Assembly (NCBI GenBank): GCA_937892695.1
Contig: CALBJK010000065.1
Span: 1 to 12,730 of the forward strand
Direction of reading: 5' to 3'
DNA length: 12,730 bases
From: an uncultured Prevotella sp.
Lineage (GTDB): Bacteria > Bacteroidota > Bacteroidia > Bacteroidales > Bacteroidaceae
Under the pieces are notes generated by a model that saw only the letters and a program-made list of their open reading frames with translations, did not search any database and was not told the DNA's origin. Below are positions 1 through 6,128 of this stretch, piece after piece (the first letter of the stretch is position 1; each line of letters opens with the position of its first letter). Both the position numbers and the translations under genes were made by a program.

Positions 1-617
1 CTGCCACCACTGATGGCTGCAAGGTCCTTTTCAATGGAGAGAAGTTCCTTCGAAATGTGCCCCGTTGTGGTGATCCCTGTGACGTCTGTGTAGAACTGTG
101 TTGCACGGTTCATCATCATATTGTAAGCGTTTTCACGAAGATATGGTATCTGACCGATGATTTTATCCCATTTTTCAGCAGCAGCGCCGGATGAAAGCAG
201 CAGCGCCTTTGCGGTGTGGCCGCTTGTGCCGAGGCCGCTTGACCATTCCGCCCGACCTGTGCCGGACTCTGTGACAGTTCCGTTGCCGTTGCAAAATACG
301 ATACAGAAGTAAAACGTGCAATCCTGCGCTGTGTGTGAACTTCTTGCGTAAAGAATGGCAAAGCGGAACACGTGCCTGTCGTAAGTCAAAAACGGCGGGG
401 TTATGAAAATCTTCTCTGAATCATAGCGGATCCTGTCATCGTCGCTGTCGTAATAGTAACTATAGCCCGTGCCTAGTGGCGTAAATGTTAAATAATCCGG
501 CAGCACGCCTGTCCCGCCCTCCGGCACGTCCGGTATGCCTTGCCCGCCTGAAAAGGCATTGAATTCTCCCTGCCAGCGGCGGTTCTTCCATCCGGCTACA
601 AAACCGCGTCTTTGCAT
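1..617 (-). CDS. Unrecognised phage late protein, C-terminus cut by left edge
   Basis: The frame opens at ATG 615-617 (MQRRGFVAGWKNRRWQ...) and stays open to base 1, giving 205 codons with the C-terminus missing. A perfect AAGGAGG lies 5 bases before the ATG, which fixes the start. I do not recognise the protein. It begins with a basic stretch, then a Gly/Pro-rich segment (about residues 23-40), a Tyr/Asp-rich stretch (about 50-65), a beta-like middle with four cysteines (about 98-110: C, C, C, C), a Ser/Gly/Ala-rich linker and a more helical end (about 150-205). It is the last visible gene of the late operon, 61 bases after the major capsid gene with a terminator-like hairpin between them, so a virion or host-contact role is likely by position only. 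The apparent 116-361 reading frame on the same strand is a shadow of this gene. Confidence 0.8.
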   Translation of the reverse strand, partial: MQRRGFVAGWKNRRWQGEFNAFSGGQGIPDVPEGGTGVLPDYLTFTPLGTGYSYYYDSDDDRIRYDSEKIFITPPFLTYDRHVFRFAILYARSSHTAQDCTFYFCIVFCNGNGTVTESGTGRAEWSSGLGTSGHTAKALLLSSGAAAEKWDKIIGQIPYLRENAYNMMMNRATQFYTDVTGITTTGHISKELLSIEKDLAAISGG

Positions 618-629
618 AAAAACCTCCTT

Positions 630-658
630 AAAAAGATGACCGCCCACAATGGGGCGGC
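630..658 (-). terminator. Terminator-like hairpin between capsid gene and next gene
   Basis: On the minus strand CCGCCC (657-652) pairs with GGGCGG (645-640) around a 6-base loop, with a G.T pair extending the stem. After four bases (CATC) comes TTTTT (634-630). The U tract runs directly into the Shine-Dalgarno AAGGAGG of the next gene. This would partly stop transcripts after the capsid gene and lower expression of the gene downstream. The 4-base gap before the U tract makes it weaker than a textbook terminator. Confidence 0.55.
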
Positions 659-678
659 CTGAAAGAAAGATGAAATGA

Positions 679-2016
679 TTAATCGGAAATTGTTACTGTG
701 TAAGTACCGGACTTCGAAGGATCAAGGTGTGAGGTGCCGGTGATCGTGATCGTCTCGCCGGTTTCGTCAGCAGCCACCCACAGTGTACCGTCCTGATCGA
801 TACGGGTATGATCGGACTTGTTGCCCGCGATAGAGTAAGCTACGAAGCAATCGGCAAGCTTACCGTCCTCCGGTGTAACCTTCGGGAGATCGAGCTGAAG
901 GAAATGGCCCTTCTTAACGGTGCCCGCCTTCTTGCCGGACTTGTCGAGAAGCTCGACGGTCTTAACGCCGATGTCTTTCGGCTCAACAAAGCAGAGGGCG
1001 TTCGAGGCATATGAGAAGTTAACCATCTTCCAGTTATGAAGCCAGCGCTTCTCTTCAAGGTTGTCGCCATTCTCCCACTGCTTAAGGATCGGGAAGCCCT
1101 TAACGTTGTGAATTCTAAAGAAGTCGGTATCGGTGTAGATCATGAACACGCGGTTATCGCAGAATCCGTCGGAATCGGTCGCAATGATCTGACCCTTTCC
1201 ATAGAGATCAAGGTACTGCCGGTTAAAAGCCCACGCGAGATTATAATTGTTCTGCGTCGCGATGACGTCGCCGGACACAATCATGATCGCGTCCTCCTCT
1301 GCCGTCTTCGTGGAAAGGTGCTGGAGGTTGTAGTCTCTCCGTCTTCTGAAAGAGAGGTCGCGCGAGATCACGTCGAGCTGCTTAGAGAACTGCAGAGCCG
1401 TCGGGCTGTCTACAGGACGCGTCGCCGGTACGATGCGCATGTTGCCACCCTCGATGACGCCATCAAGAGCCGCCATGATCTCCTCCTTGTCATCCTCTTC
1501 CATGTCGGCGTAGAGTCGATTAATGCAAGAAGTCCAGAAATCGCCGAATGCTGCCTCGGACTGGAAAGCGGGCTGAAGCATTAAAGAATTGAGCGTCACG
1601 ACGTACTTCTTACGGAGAACGTTGCAAAGAAACTGGATCTTCACCTTCGGCGGTGCGGACTTGAAAAAGCGCTCCGGGTTACCGTCGATCTCATAAGCAA
1701 GCGGGATGAACTGATCAATAGCAACCTCCTCCACGTACTGATCTCCGTCACCGGTCAGACCCGTGTCCTCTCTGTAAAGCTTGCGGAAAGGATTCGAAGA
1801 TCTATAGACCTTCTTGATAGCGACGTTGCACATGAGATTTCTCAGTGTGTCGATATAAGCGTTCTGAATCTGCGTCGGTGCAGTCAGAAGTGCCGCGGCC
1901 ATCGACTTGAAAGTCTCCGATGTCACAATCGGGAATTCATAGGCATACATGCCGCCAACTGTCGCATTCACGGAGTTGACGATCGCCACGTAATCGTAAT
2001 TCGTTTTTACTGCCAT
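679..2016 (-). CDS. Major capsid protein, phi29 gp8-like, with C-terminal Ig-like domain
   Basis: The 445-residue product forms the head shell. Assignment rests on similarity by eye to phi29 gp8 (448 residues): residues about 262-345 follow the same pattern (AFNRQYLDLYGK..., an acidic D-DFF-IHN segment, then KRWLHNWKMVNFSYASNALC and FVEP), matching the gp8 stretch that ends in [22 protein letters not shown]. The C-terminus (about 350-445) looks like a bacterial Ig-like (BIG2) domain, with DGTLWVAADETGETITITG followed by a G-YTVTI ending, as in gp8. ATG at 2014-2016 is preceded by AAGGAGG. The gene lies 19 bases after the fibre gene and shares the run TTTTTAAGGAGG with the next gene's start region. 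Unlike phi29, it lies downstream of the fibre gene and far from the scaffold. Alternatives within the phi29-type capsid group are unlikely. Confidence 0.88.
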   Translation of the reverse strand: MAVKTNYDYVAIVNSVNATVGGMYAYEFPIVTSETFKSMAAALLTAPTQIQNAYIDTLRNLMCNVAIKKVYRSSNPFRKLYREDTGLTGDGDQYVEEVAIDQFIPLAYEIDGNPERFFKSAPPKVKIQFLCNVLRKKYVVTLNSLMLQPAFQSEAAFGDFWTSCINRLYADMEEDDKEEIMAALDGVIEGGNMRIVPATRPVDSPTALQFSKQLDVISRDLSFRRRRDYNLQHLSTKTAEEDAIMIVSGDVIATQNNYNLAWAFNRQYLDLYGKGQIIATDSDGFCDNRVFMIYTDTDFFRIHNVKGFPILKQWENGDNLEEKRWLHNWKMVNFSYASNALCFVEPKDIGVKTVELLDKSGKKAGTVKKGHFLQLDLPKVTPEDGKLADCFVAYSIAGNKSDHTRIDQDGTLWVAADETGETITITGTSHLDPSKSGTYTVTISD

Positions 2017-2035
2017 AATAGTTCCTCCTTAAAAA

Positions 2036-3874
2036 TTAAGAAAATTTATAACCATACAATGCAAAATCTGTCGGGTCGACCTGAAAACCGCGGTACTCGT
2101 TCGCATAGGCATAAAGTACCGTGCCATACGTTCCATGAATGCCATTTGCAAAAACGCCCCACGATCCATTATAGTAGACCTTGATACCGGGCTTGCGATC
2201 GTCACTGTAAAAAGTGCGTGCCCCGCTCGTTGACTGCGAGTGCGGGAGCATTAAAAAATGCTCACTTTCTTTAAAGTTCAGAGTTTCACTAGCCCCGGCG
2301 TCCCAAGTGTGTTCCTGATCAATCCTGAAACTGTGGAGCGCCTTCGTTGCAAGGCTTGTCGCCTGTCGGACGACTACGAGGACGATGTCGGCCTCGGTCG
2401 TGATCTTATCGCTGTCAACCTTCGTAAGAACAGGCGTTTGTATTTTGCTGTCCGTGTACTGCTTCGCCGTGTCGAGGGCGTCGTCTACATATGCCTTGTT
2501 TACTGCGTCGTTTGCGGTTTCCGGCGGTATAATCTCTAAAAGCTTGTCGAGATGAAATGAATCGTTCACAAATGTCAACTGTCCGGTCTGCTTCTGGGTG
2601 TCCGTGAACCTAATACTCCCGGAGTCGTACACTGTCTGCGCTCCGTCTGCGGGCCCGGTTACTAAAAAGCCGTTAGTGTGGATGCTGTGCTCGCCCATGA
2701 AAAGATCTTGAGTAGCTCCACTGTACGGGAGTTTATCAGAGTCGAGACGCTCTATAGACCTTGCCTGATCACTCACCGTAGTTGATAGGTCGTTAGCGGC
2801 ATTTAACGCTGTCGTCGCCGCGCCCTGCGCTGCGTGAATGTCGATCTCGTTCTGCGTAACGCGTTTTGCTAAGCCATCGACGGTTCCTTCCGTGGTCGTC
2901 ACTCTCTCCGTAAGAGAATCGACGTCTGTCCGAAGCTGTGTGGTGTTCGTCTCGAGCGTGGTGACCCTGCCCGCGACCGTGTTAACCTCATCGCCCCACT
3001 CGGAAATGCTCTGTTTTACTTCTGCGATTTCGGCGGCGTTATCAGCGATTTCGCCTTCTGCCTCCGGCTTCCACTTCGTGAGCGTGTCGAGGTTTACATT
3101 GTCTGTATCCGTAAAAGCATTCGTGTCGGGGTTCTTCTCGTAGGCCTTTTTGATATCCTCCGGAGTGATCTTCGCCTTTTTATCATCAGTAAGTACGGAC
3201 CGACCATCTACAAGGACGTCGTCCACACGGTTGACTTCTGCCCCGTCGGAAATGCCTGCGAGCTTCGCCCTTTGCGCATCAGTGAAAGCGTTCGTGTCTG
3301 GGTTCGACTCGTACCACCGTTTAATGTCTTCCGGGGTGATGTTGATAGTAGCCACCCGGGTTCCATCATCAAGAACAGATGTTCCGTTAAACACAAGATC
3401 AATAATTTTATTGACCTCTGCCCCGTCCTCGATCCCGGCAAGCTTGTCCTTCTCCGGGGTTGTGAAATTATTGTCAGTGTGCATATAAGAGGCATCACTC
3501 ACGTAATGATTCTCCGGCAGATATGTCTCGAGGAAAGCCTGGACGTCTGCCTCTGTGAAATAACCGAGGTGTTCTGTCAGAATCTCGATCATTTCTTTAG
3601 TTATGACGATCTTGCCGTTCTGAATCGGCTGGAGGACGCCGTCCCAAATAAGACCGTCAACAAGGCCGTGAGCTACGATGTAGTCGATAAGCTCTGACCT
3701 CATCTTGAAGATCATCTGCTCGATCTCGGTAAGGCGGGGGATAGTGATCTCTTTCGCGGCCTCGGAATTCACGACTTTCTGAATCTCTTCCTGCGTGGCG
3801 AGGGCCGTTGCTTCGAATCGAGCTTTAGCGCTCGCCTGTGCACTTCTGATAAGCTCGACATTATCCCAATTCAT
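2036..3874 (-). CDS. Head fibre-like trimeric fibre protein with tandem repeats and coiled coil
   Basis: The 612-residue product reads as a phage fibre. Residues 1-120 are a helical, charged N-terminal region, probably for virion attachment. Residues 134-263 hold 2.3 copies of a 57-59 residue repeat with the fibre signature KLAGI-DGAEVN, ending each time in TPEDIK--YE-NPDTNAF. Residues about 272-375 have heptad-like hydrophobic spacing (AGRVTTLETNTTQLRTDVDS) and look like a trimeric coiled coil. Residues about 382-462 carry LPYSGATQDLFMGEHSI and NDAVNKAYVDD, common in phage tail and head fibres. The last 130 residues are a beta-rich tip, probably for receptor binding. It directly precedes the capsid gene, as 8.5 adjoins 8 in phi29, which favours a head fibre; an appendage of the tail is the alternative. 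ATG 3872-3874 has AAAGGAGGG upstream, inside the end of the holin gene. Confidence 0.72.
   Translation of the reverse strand: MNWDNVELIRSAQASAKARFEATALATQEEIQKVVNSEAAKEITIPRLTEIEQMIFKMRSELIDYIVAHGLVDGLIWDGVLQPIQNGKIVITKEMIEILTEHLGYFTEADVQAFLETYLPENHYVSDASYMHTDNNFTTPEKDKLAGIEDGAEVNKIIDLVFNGTSVLDDGTRVATINITPEDIKRWYESNPDTNAFTDAQRAKLAGISDGAEVNRVDDVLVDGRSVLTDDKKAKITPEDIKKAYEKNPDTNAFTDTDNVNLDTLTKWKPEAEGEIADNAAEIAEVKQSISEWGDEVNTVAGRVTTLETNTTQLRTDVDSLTERVTTTEGTVDGLAKRVTQNEIDIHAAQGAATTALNAANDLSTTVSDQARSIERLDSDKLPYSGATQDLFMGEHSIHTNGFLVTGPADGAQTVYDSGSIRFTDTQKQTGQLTFVNDSFHLDKLLEIIPPETANDAVNKAYVDDALDTAKQYTDSKIQTPVLTKVDSDKITTEADIVLVVVRQATSLATKALHSFRIDQEHTWDAGASETLNFKESEHFLMLPHSQSTSGARTFYSDDRKPGIKVYYNGSWGVFANGIHGTYGTVLYAYANEYRGFQVDPTDFALYGYKFS
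3086..3475 (-). repeat. Tandem protein repeat in the fibre gene (2.3 units)
   Basis: Fibre residues 134-192, 193-249 and the start of a third copy (250-263) repeat the same order: an N-FT segment, KLAGI-DGAEVN, a variable V-DG-SVL section and TPEDIK--YE-NP. The DNA is only partly conserved (the bases coding for the NPDTNAFTD junction are nearly identical at about 3116 and 3290), so the duplication is old. The third copy has lost KLAGI and passes into the coiled coil. Confidence 0.8.
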
Positions 3875-3877
3875 AAA

Positions 3878-4264
3878 TCAACCCTCCTTTCCGTTTAACT
3901 GCTCTAATACCTCTGTAAGCTTTTCCGGCACCGGTAGACCGGCCCGGCCTGCGTTCTCGATAATGCTCATAGACTCGTTCGCGATGTAGAAGAACTCCAC
4001 GACCCCCATGCAGACGGCTTTACCGAGCGATACGTCTATCAGATGTGCAACCGCGACAAGTGCGAGAATGAAAATCTTTTTCATGATACCCCTCGCGCAA
4101 GTCTTCGAGTTCAGCTTCTGCTCGATGACCGCATGCAGAAGGCCGGTGAAAAAGTCAATCACCATAAGTGCGATCAGAACTGAAAAAGCGGGGGTTAGAT
4201 CTCCAAAAATAAATGCAAGTACACCGCCAATCACGGCGGCAATGCTCTGAACTTTATAACCCAT
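3878..4264 (-). CDS. Phage holin (phi29 gp14 / holin_4 family type)
   Basis: This 128-residue membrane protein should permeabilise the host membrane at lysis and release an endolysin, which is not in this window. Hydrophobic segments lie at about 5-20, 25-45 (PAFSVLIALMVIDFFTGLLHA), 62-77 and 82-97. The second segment's D-FTG motif, the following basic K-NSK--ARG-MKK loop and the amphipathic tail GLPVPEKLTEVLEQLN are typical of the toxin-secretion/phage-lysis holin family (PF05105), to which phi29 gp14 also belongs. ATG 4262-4264 has GAGGAG upstream. The gene lies inside the capsid block, between a 51-residue gene and the fibre, so it is transcribed with the structural genes; in phi29 the holin follows the tail genes. 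Confidence 0.88.
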   Translation of the reverse strand: MGYKVQSIAAVIGGVLAFIFGDLTPAFSVLIALMVIDFFTGLLHAVIEQKLNSKTCARGIMKKIFILALVAVAHLIDVSLGKAVCMGVVEFFYIANESMSIIENAGRAGLPVPEKLTEVLEQLNGKEG

Positions 4265-4274
4265 GTCAATCTCC

Positions 4275-4430
4275 TCACTTCTTAAGCTTTACAATAACCT
4301 TCTTTTCGTCGAAATCAATTTCGACGCCGGACGTGTCCATCTCCTTGCCGTTGGCCGGTGACTTTACGACGACCGTAAAGTCGTCATACTTAAAAGAACC
4401 GGCGGCTCTTCTAAAATCTTCGTTTCTCAT
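4275..4430 (-). CDS. Small unrecognised 51-residue protein
   Basis: ATG at 4428-4430 opens 51 codons ending with TGA at 4275-4277 (MRNEDFRRAAGSF...KVIVKLKK). AGGAGG lies 10 bases before the ATG, inside the last codons of the scaffold-like gene, and the gene fills the gap between that gene and the holin with only 5 and 10 bases to spare. That packing and the good ribosome binding site are the case for it being real. The product is charged, without membrane segment or signal, and probably forms a small beta domain (TVVVKSP, VEIDF, KKVIVKLKK). No family is recognised. By position it could be a minor virion or lysis-control protein; this is inference only. Confidence 0.72.
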   Translation of the reverse strand: MRNEDFRRAAGSFKYDDFTVVVKSPANGKEMDTSGVEIDFDEKKVIVKLKK

Positions 4431-4435
4431 TTTTT

Positions 4436-4741
4436 TTAATCCTCCTTTACAAAAGCGTCAAGGTCCGTAATGGCCGGTGCTGTGTACTCTTCCTCGCCCG
4501 GCTTGTCGTCCGGCGCGATTGCCGGGTCCGTCAGTCTCAGAATGAGGTTCATGTTCGTCTTGTTGAGATCCACGTTCTGCTGAGTAAGCTCGAGGATCTT
4601 CTTCTCGCGCTCTTCAAGTTTCGCGGCAAGGTCGGCGGCCTCGATTGCGTCGGCGTCCTTAATTTTGTTAATTTCCTCCATCACGACCGGGTCCTGAGTA
4701 CCCCAGTTTGCGACGATGTACTCCCACTGTTCCTTTTTCAT
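4436..4741 (-). CDS. Putative capsid scaffolding protein, phi29 gp7-like
   Basis: The 101-residue product is acidic and mostly helical. Residues 34-70 form a clear coiled coil (KLEEREKKILELTQQNVDLN, then NMNLILRLTDP), followed by an acidic Pro-rich linker and a short C-terminal helix (ITDLDAFVKED). phi29 gp7 (98 residues) has the same plan: a coiled coil ending in L-RQIGLTD, an acidic linker and a C-terminal helix ITIEDLEAKAKK. Scaffolds of this type fill and shape the prohead and leave before packaging. Size, layout and position as first gene after a strong late promoter, ahead of the capsid gene, all fit. It is separated from the capsid gene by three genes, unlike phi29. ATG 4739-4741 is preceded by GAGGAGGG. 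Small coiled-coil proteins of other kinds look similar, so this is a good but unproven call. Confidence 0.62.
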   Translation of the reverse strand: MKKEQWEYIVANWGTQDPVVMEEINKIKDADAIEAADLAAKLEEREKKILELTQQNVDLNKTNMNLILRLTDPAIAPDDKPGEEEYTAPAITDLDAFVKED

Positions 4742-4783
4742 GGGTCGTCCCTCCTCTTATAGAACATTTGTACTTATAAAAAT

Positions 4784-4812
4784 ATTTTAACGCTTTTATA
4801 AAAAATTGTCAA
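4784..4812 (-). promoter_or_regulatory. Late promoter for the scaffold-to-capsid block
   Basis: In the 75-base gap before the scaffold-like gene, the minus strand has a perfect -35 TTGACA (4812-4807), a 17-bp A/T-rich spacer and a -10 TAAAAT (4789-4784). The -35 starts 5 bases after the stop codon of the preceding gene. Transcripts should start near 4776, giving a leader of about 35 nt. The 17 bases beginning at the -10 match the promoter at 9939-9966 at 15 positions. Confidence 0.8.
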
Positions 4813-4816
4813 TGTT

Positions 4817-5173
4817 TTACGGCTTTGCTTCCAGTGCCGCAACCCGGGCCTCGAAGTCCTTCAGCTTCGAGTCCACGGTTACGAGAATCCCGTTAATGCC
4901 GTCAATGAGTCCGCCAATCGTTTTAACGTCCTCCGCATGCTTTGCGGAAAGCTTGTCAATCTCTGCCTGAAGGCGGCTATCCGCTGCGGTGCGTTCTGCT
5001 TTTTCGATCTTATCAGCAGCCTCGCGCTCTGCCTTTTCAATCTTCACGCGCCGATCCATCTCGACGGTCTCTTGAGTCCACGCCTTGAAAAGCTGGCCCT
5101 CGTTCTTGTCAAGATCAGGGGAGATTGACTCCCCCTCCGTGGTTCTTAAAATGAAATTTCTGTCAAAATCCAT
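4817..5173 (-). CDS. Small coiled-coil protein of unknown function
   Basis: The 118-residue product is not recognised. Residues about 1-38 are a mixed N-terminal part (MDFDRNFILRTTEGESISPD); residues about 38-80 are a highly charged helix built on an exact 11-residue repeat (KIEKAEREAAD / KIEKAERTAAD, residues 44-65), typical of a long straight coiled coil; residues 84-118 are a second helix with heptad spacing ending in FEARVAALEAKP. The start codon overlaps the end of the lower-collar gene by 11 bases, and AGGAGGG lies 6 bases before the ATG, so the two are translationally coupled. Being the last gene of the tail/collar block, it may be a minor virion or assembly factor. A second scaffold-like role is possible given its helical content. 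Confidence 0.8.
   Translation of the reverse strand: MDFDRNFILRTTEGESISPDLDKNEGQLFKAWTQETVEMDRRVKIEKAEREAADKIEKAERTAADSRLQAEIDKLSAKHAEDVKTIGGLIDGINGILVTVDSKLKDFEARVAALEAKP
4979..5044 (-). repeat. Two 11-residue repeats in the coiled-coil gene
   Basis: Residues 44-54 and 55-65 of the 118-residue protein repeat KIEKAER-AAD with a single change (E to T). An 11-residue (hendecad) period suits a straight rather than supercoiled helix bundle. Confidence 0.75.
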
Positions 5174-6128
5174 AATATCCCTCCTGTTCGTCGATTTCGT
5201 CCGGCAGGTAATCGTGCTGAAAGCATCGGCTCATTTTATCAGTAAACTTTTTAAAAAAGTCGGTTGACGGTAACTGTGCAATCAGCTCGTTTGCAAGATC
5301 GACGATGTCGCCGCCCTGCCGTCTCACATCTTCCTGCCAATGTGTCGTCGTCTGCTGTCCGCGGGTCGAGTTGCTTCCGTCCCCGGACTTCTCCGAGGTC
5401 TCGTTCGTGCTGTCGTTTTTGACATTCGTTTCATTTTCGAAAGTGCTCGAGCTGGTGCCGTCGTCCTTCGTGTGGCCCTCGCTGGTGCCTTCCCCGTCGT
5501 GGACGTTCGAGTCCTTGCCGATGGAGTCGTTCTGCGCGTTGATAAATTCGACGGAGGGGTTATTGTCTAAATCGTAAGGAATGACGCCGCCCTGATAGTT
5601 CGACTCCGGGTACTGGAAAGAGAATCCGCGCCGCTTGTCGGTGCCGTTATCCGTAGAGCTGTCGGTCGTGCCCCCGGTGGTGTCTGTCGTCCTTCCGGTG
5701 GTTCCACTGTTCTTGCCGGTGCCGGTGGTGTTACCTGTTAAAGCATCGGTGATAGTTCGCGAAAGTTCTCGAGCAACCTGCGCCTTCGTCTCCTCATCAA
5801 GCTCGAAGGTCCCGTCGTGTTCCCGGTGTTCTGTTTTAAAAAGATCGAAAAACCACTCCCGAGTCTTCCTCTCTGTCCACATTGACAGTTCATCCTTATA
5901 TATAGGAAAGAACCGGGCTAGGTTTCGTCTGTAAAGCCACGCAAAGCGAACAGGCGTTTCGCATAATCGGTCAAGGCTGAAAAAGTCCGCAAGTGCTGCT
6001 TTCGTCTCATCGTCAACGGGCGTAGCCTTGTAAAGATCTTTATCTGTGTACTTTTCGAGATACTCTGAAAACGTCATCTCGTGCCTGAGCTGTGGCACGT
6101 AGTCATAAGTAAACCAGCTCCTAAGCAT
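5163..6128 (-). CDS. Lower collar / tail connector protein, phi29 gp11-like
   Basis: The 321-residue product should join the portal to the tail tube. It has an ordered helical N-terminus (1-125; YRRNLARFFPIYKDELSMW is typical of the family), a long low-complexity middle rich in Thr, Gly, Ser, Asp and Asn (128-165 and 206-263) around a short ordered insert (168-200), and an ordered C-terminus (about 264-321; IVDLANELIAQLPSTDFF). phi29 gp11 has the same folded-disordered-folded plan with Thr/Gly-rich repeats. I chose ATG 6126-6128 because it has GGAGGAG upstream and overlaps the stop of the portal gene by 8 bases; a longer frame from 6278 would run 150 bases into the portal gene and has an unlikely Arg-rich extension. 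Gene order gp9-gp10-gp11 is as in phi29. Confidence 0.8.
   Translation of the reverse strand: MLRSWFTYDYVPQLRHEMTFSEYLEKYTDKDLYKATPVDDETKAALADFFSLDRLCETPVRFAWLYRRNLARFFPIYKDELSMWTERKTREWFFDLFKTEHREHDGTFELDEETKAQVARELSRTITDALTGNTTGTGKNSGTTGRTTDTTGGTTDSSTDNGTDKRRGFSFQYPESNYQGGVIPYDLDNNPSVEFINAQNDSIGKDSNVHDGEGTSEGHTKDDGTSSSTFENETNVKNDSTNETSEKSGDGSNSTRGQQTTTHWQEDVRRQGGDIVDLANELIAQLPSTDFFKKFTDKMSRCFQHDYLPDEIDEQEGYYGF

Noticed and set aside
116..361. 81-codon frame on the minus strand
   Set aside because: It overlaps in another frame the longer partial gene at 1-617, which has a perfect ribosome site and fits the operon spacing.
1036..1584. 182-codon open frame on the plus strand
   Set aside because: It lies entirely antisense to the capsid gene, has no good ribosome binding site and no recognisable domain; it is a shadow of the capsid gene's codon pattern.
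3272..3697. Plus-strand open frames across the fibre gene
   Set aside because: Antisense to repeats and helical N-terminus of the fibre gene, without ribosome sites; low-complexity translation.
5400..5770. Simple-sequence repeat or CRISPR-like region
   Set aside because: The repetitive look comes from Thr/Gly/Ser-rich codons of the lower-collar linker; there is no regular repeat-spacer spacing.
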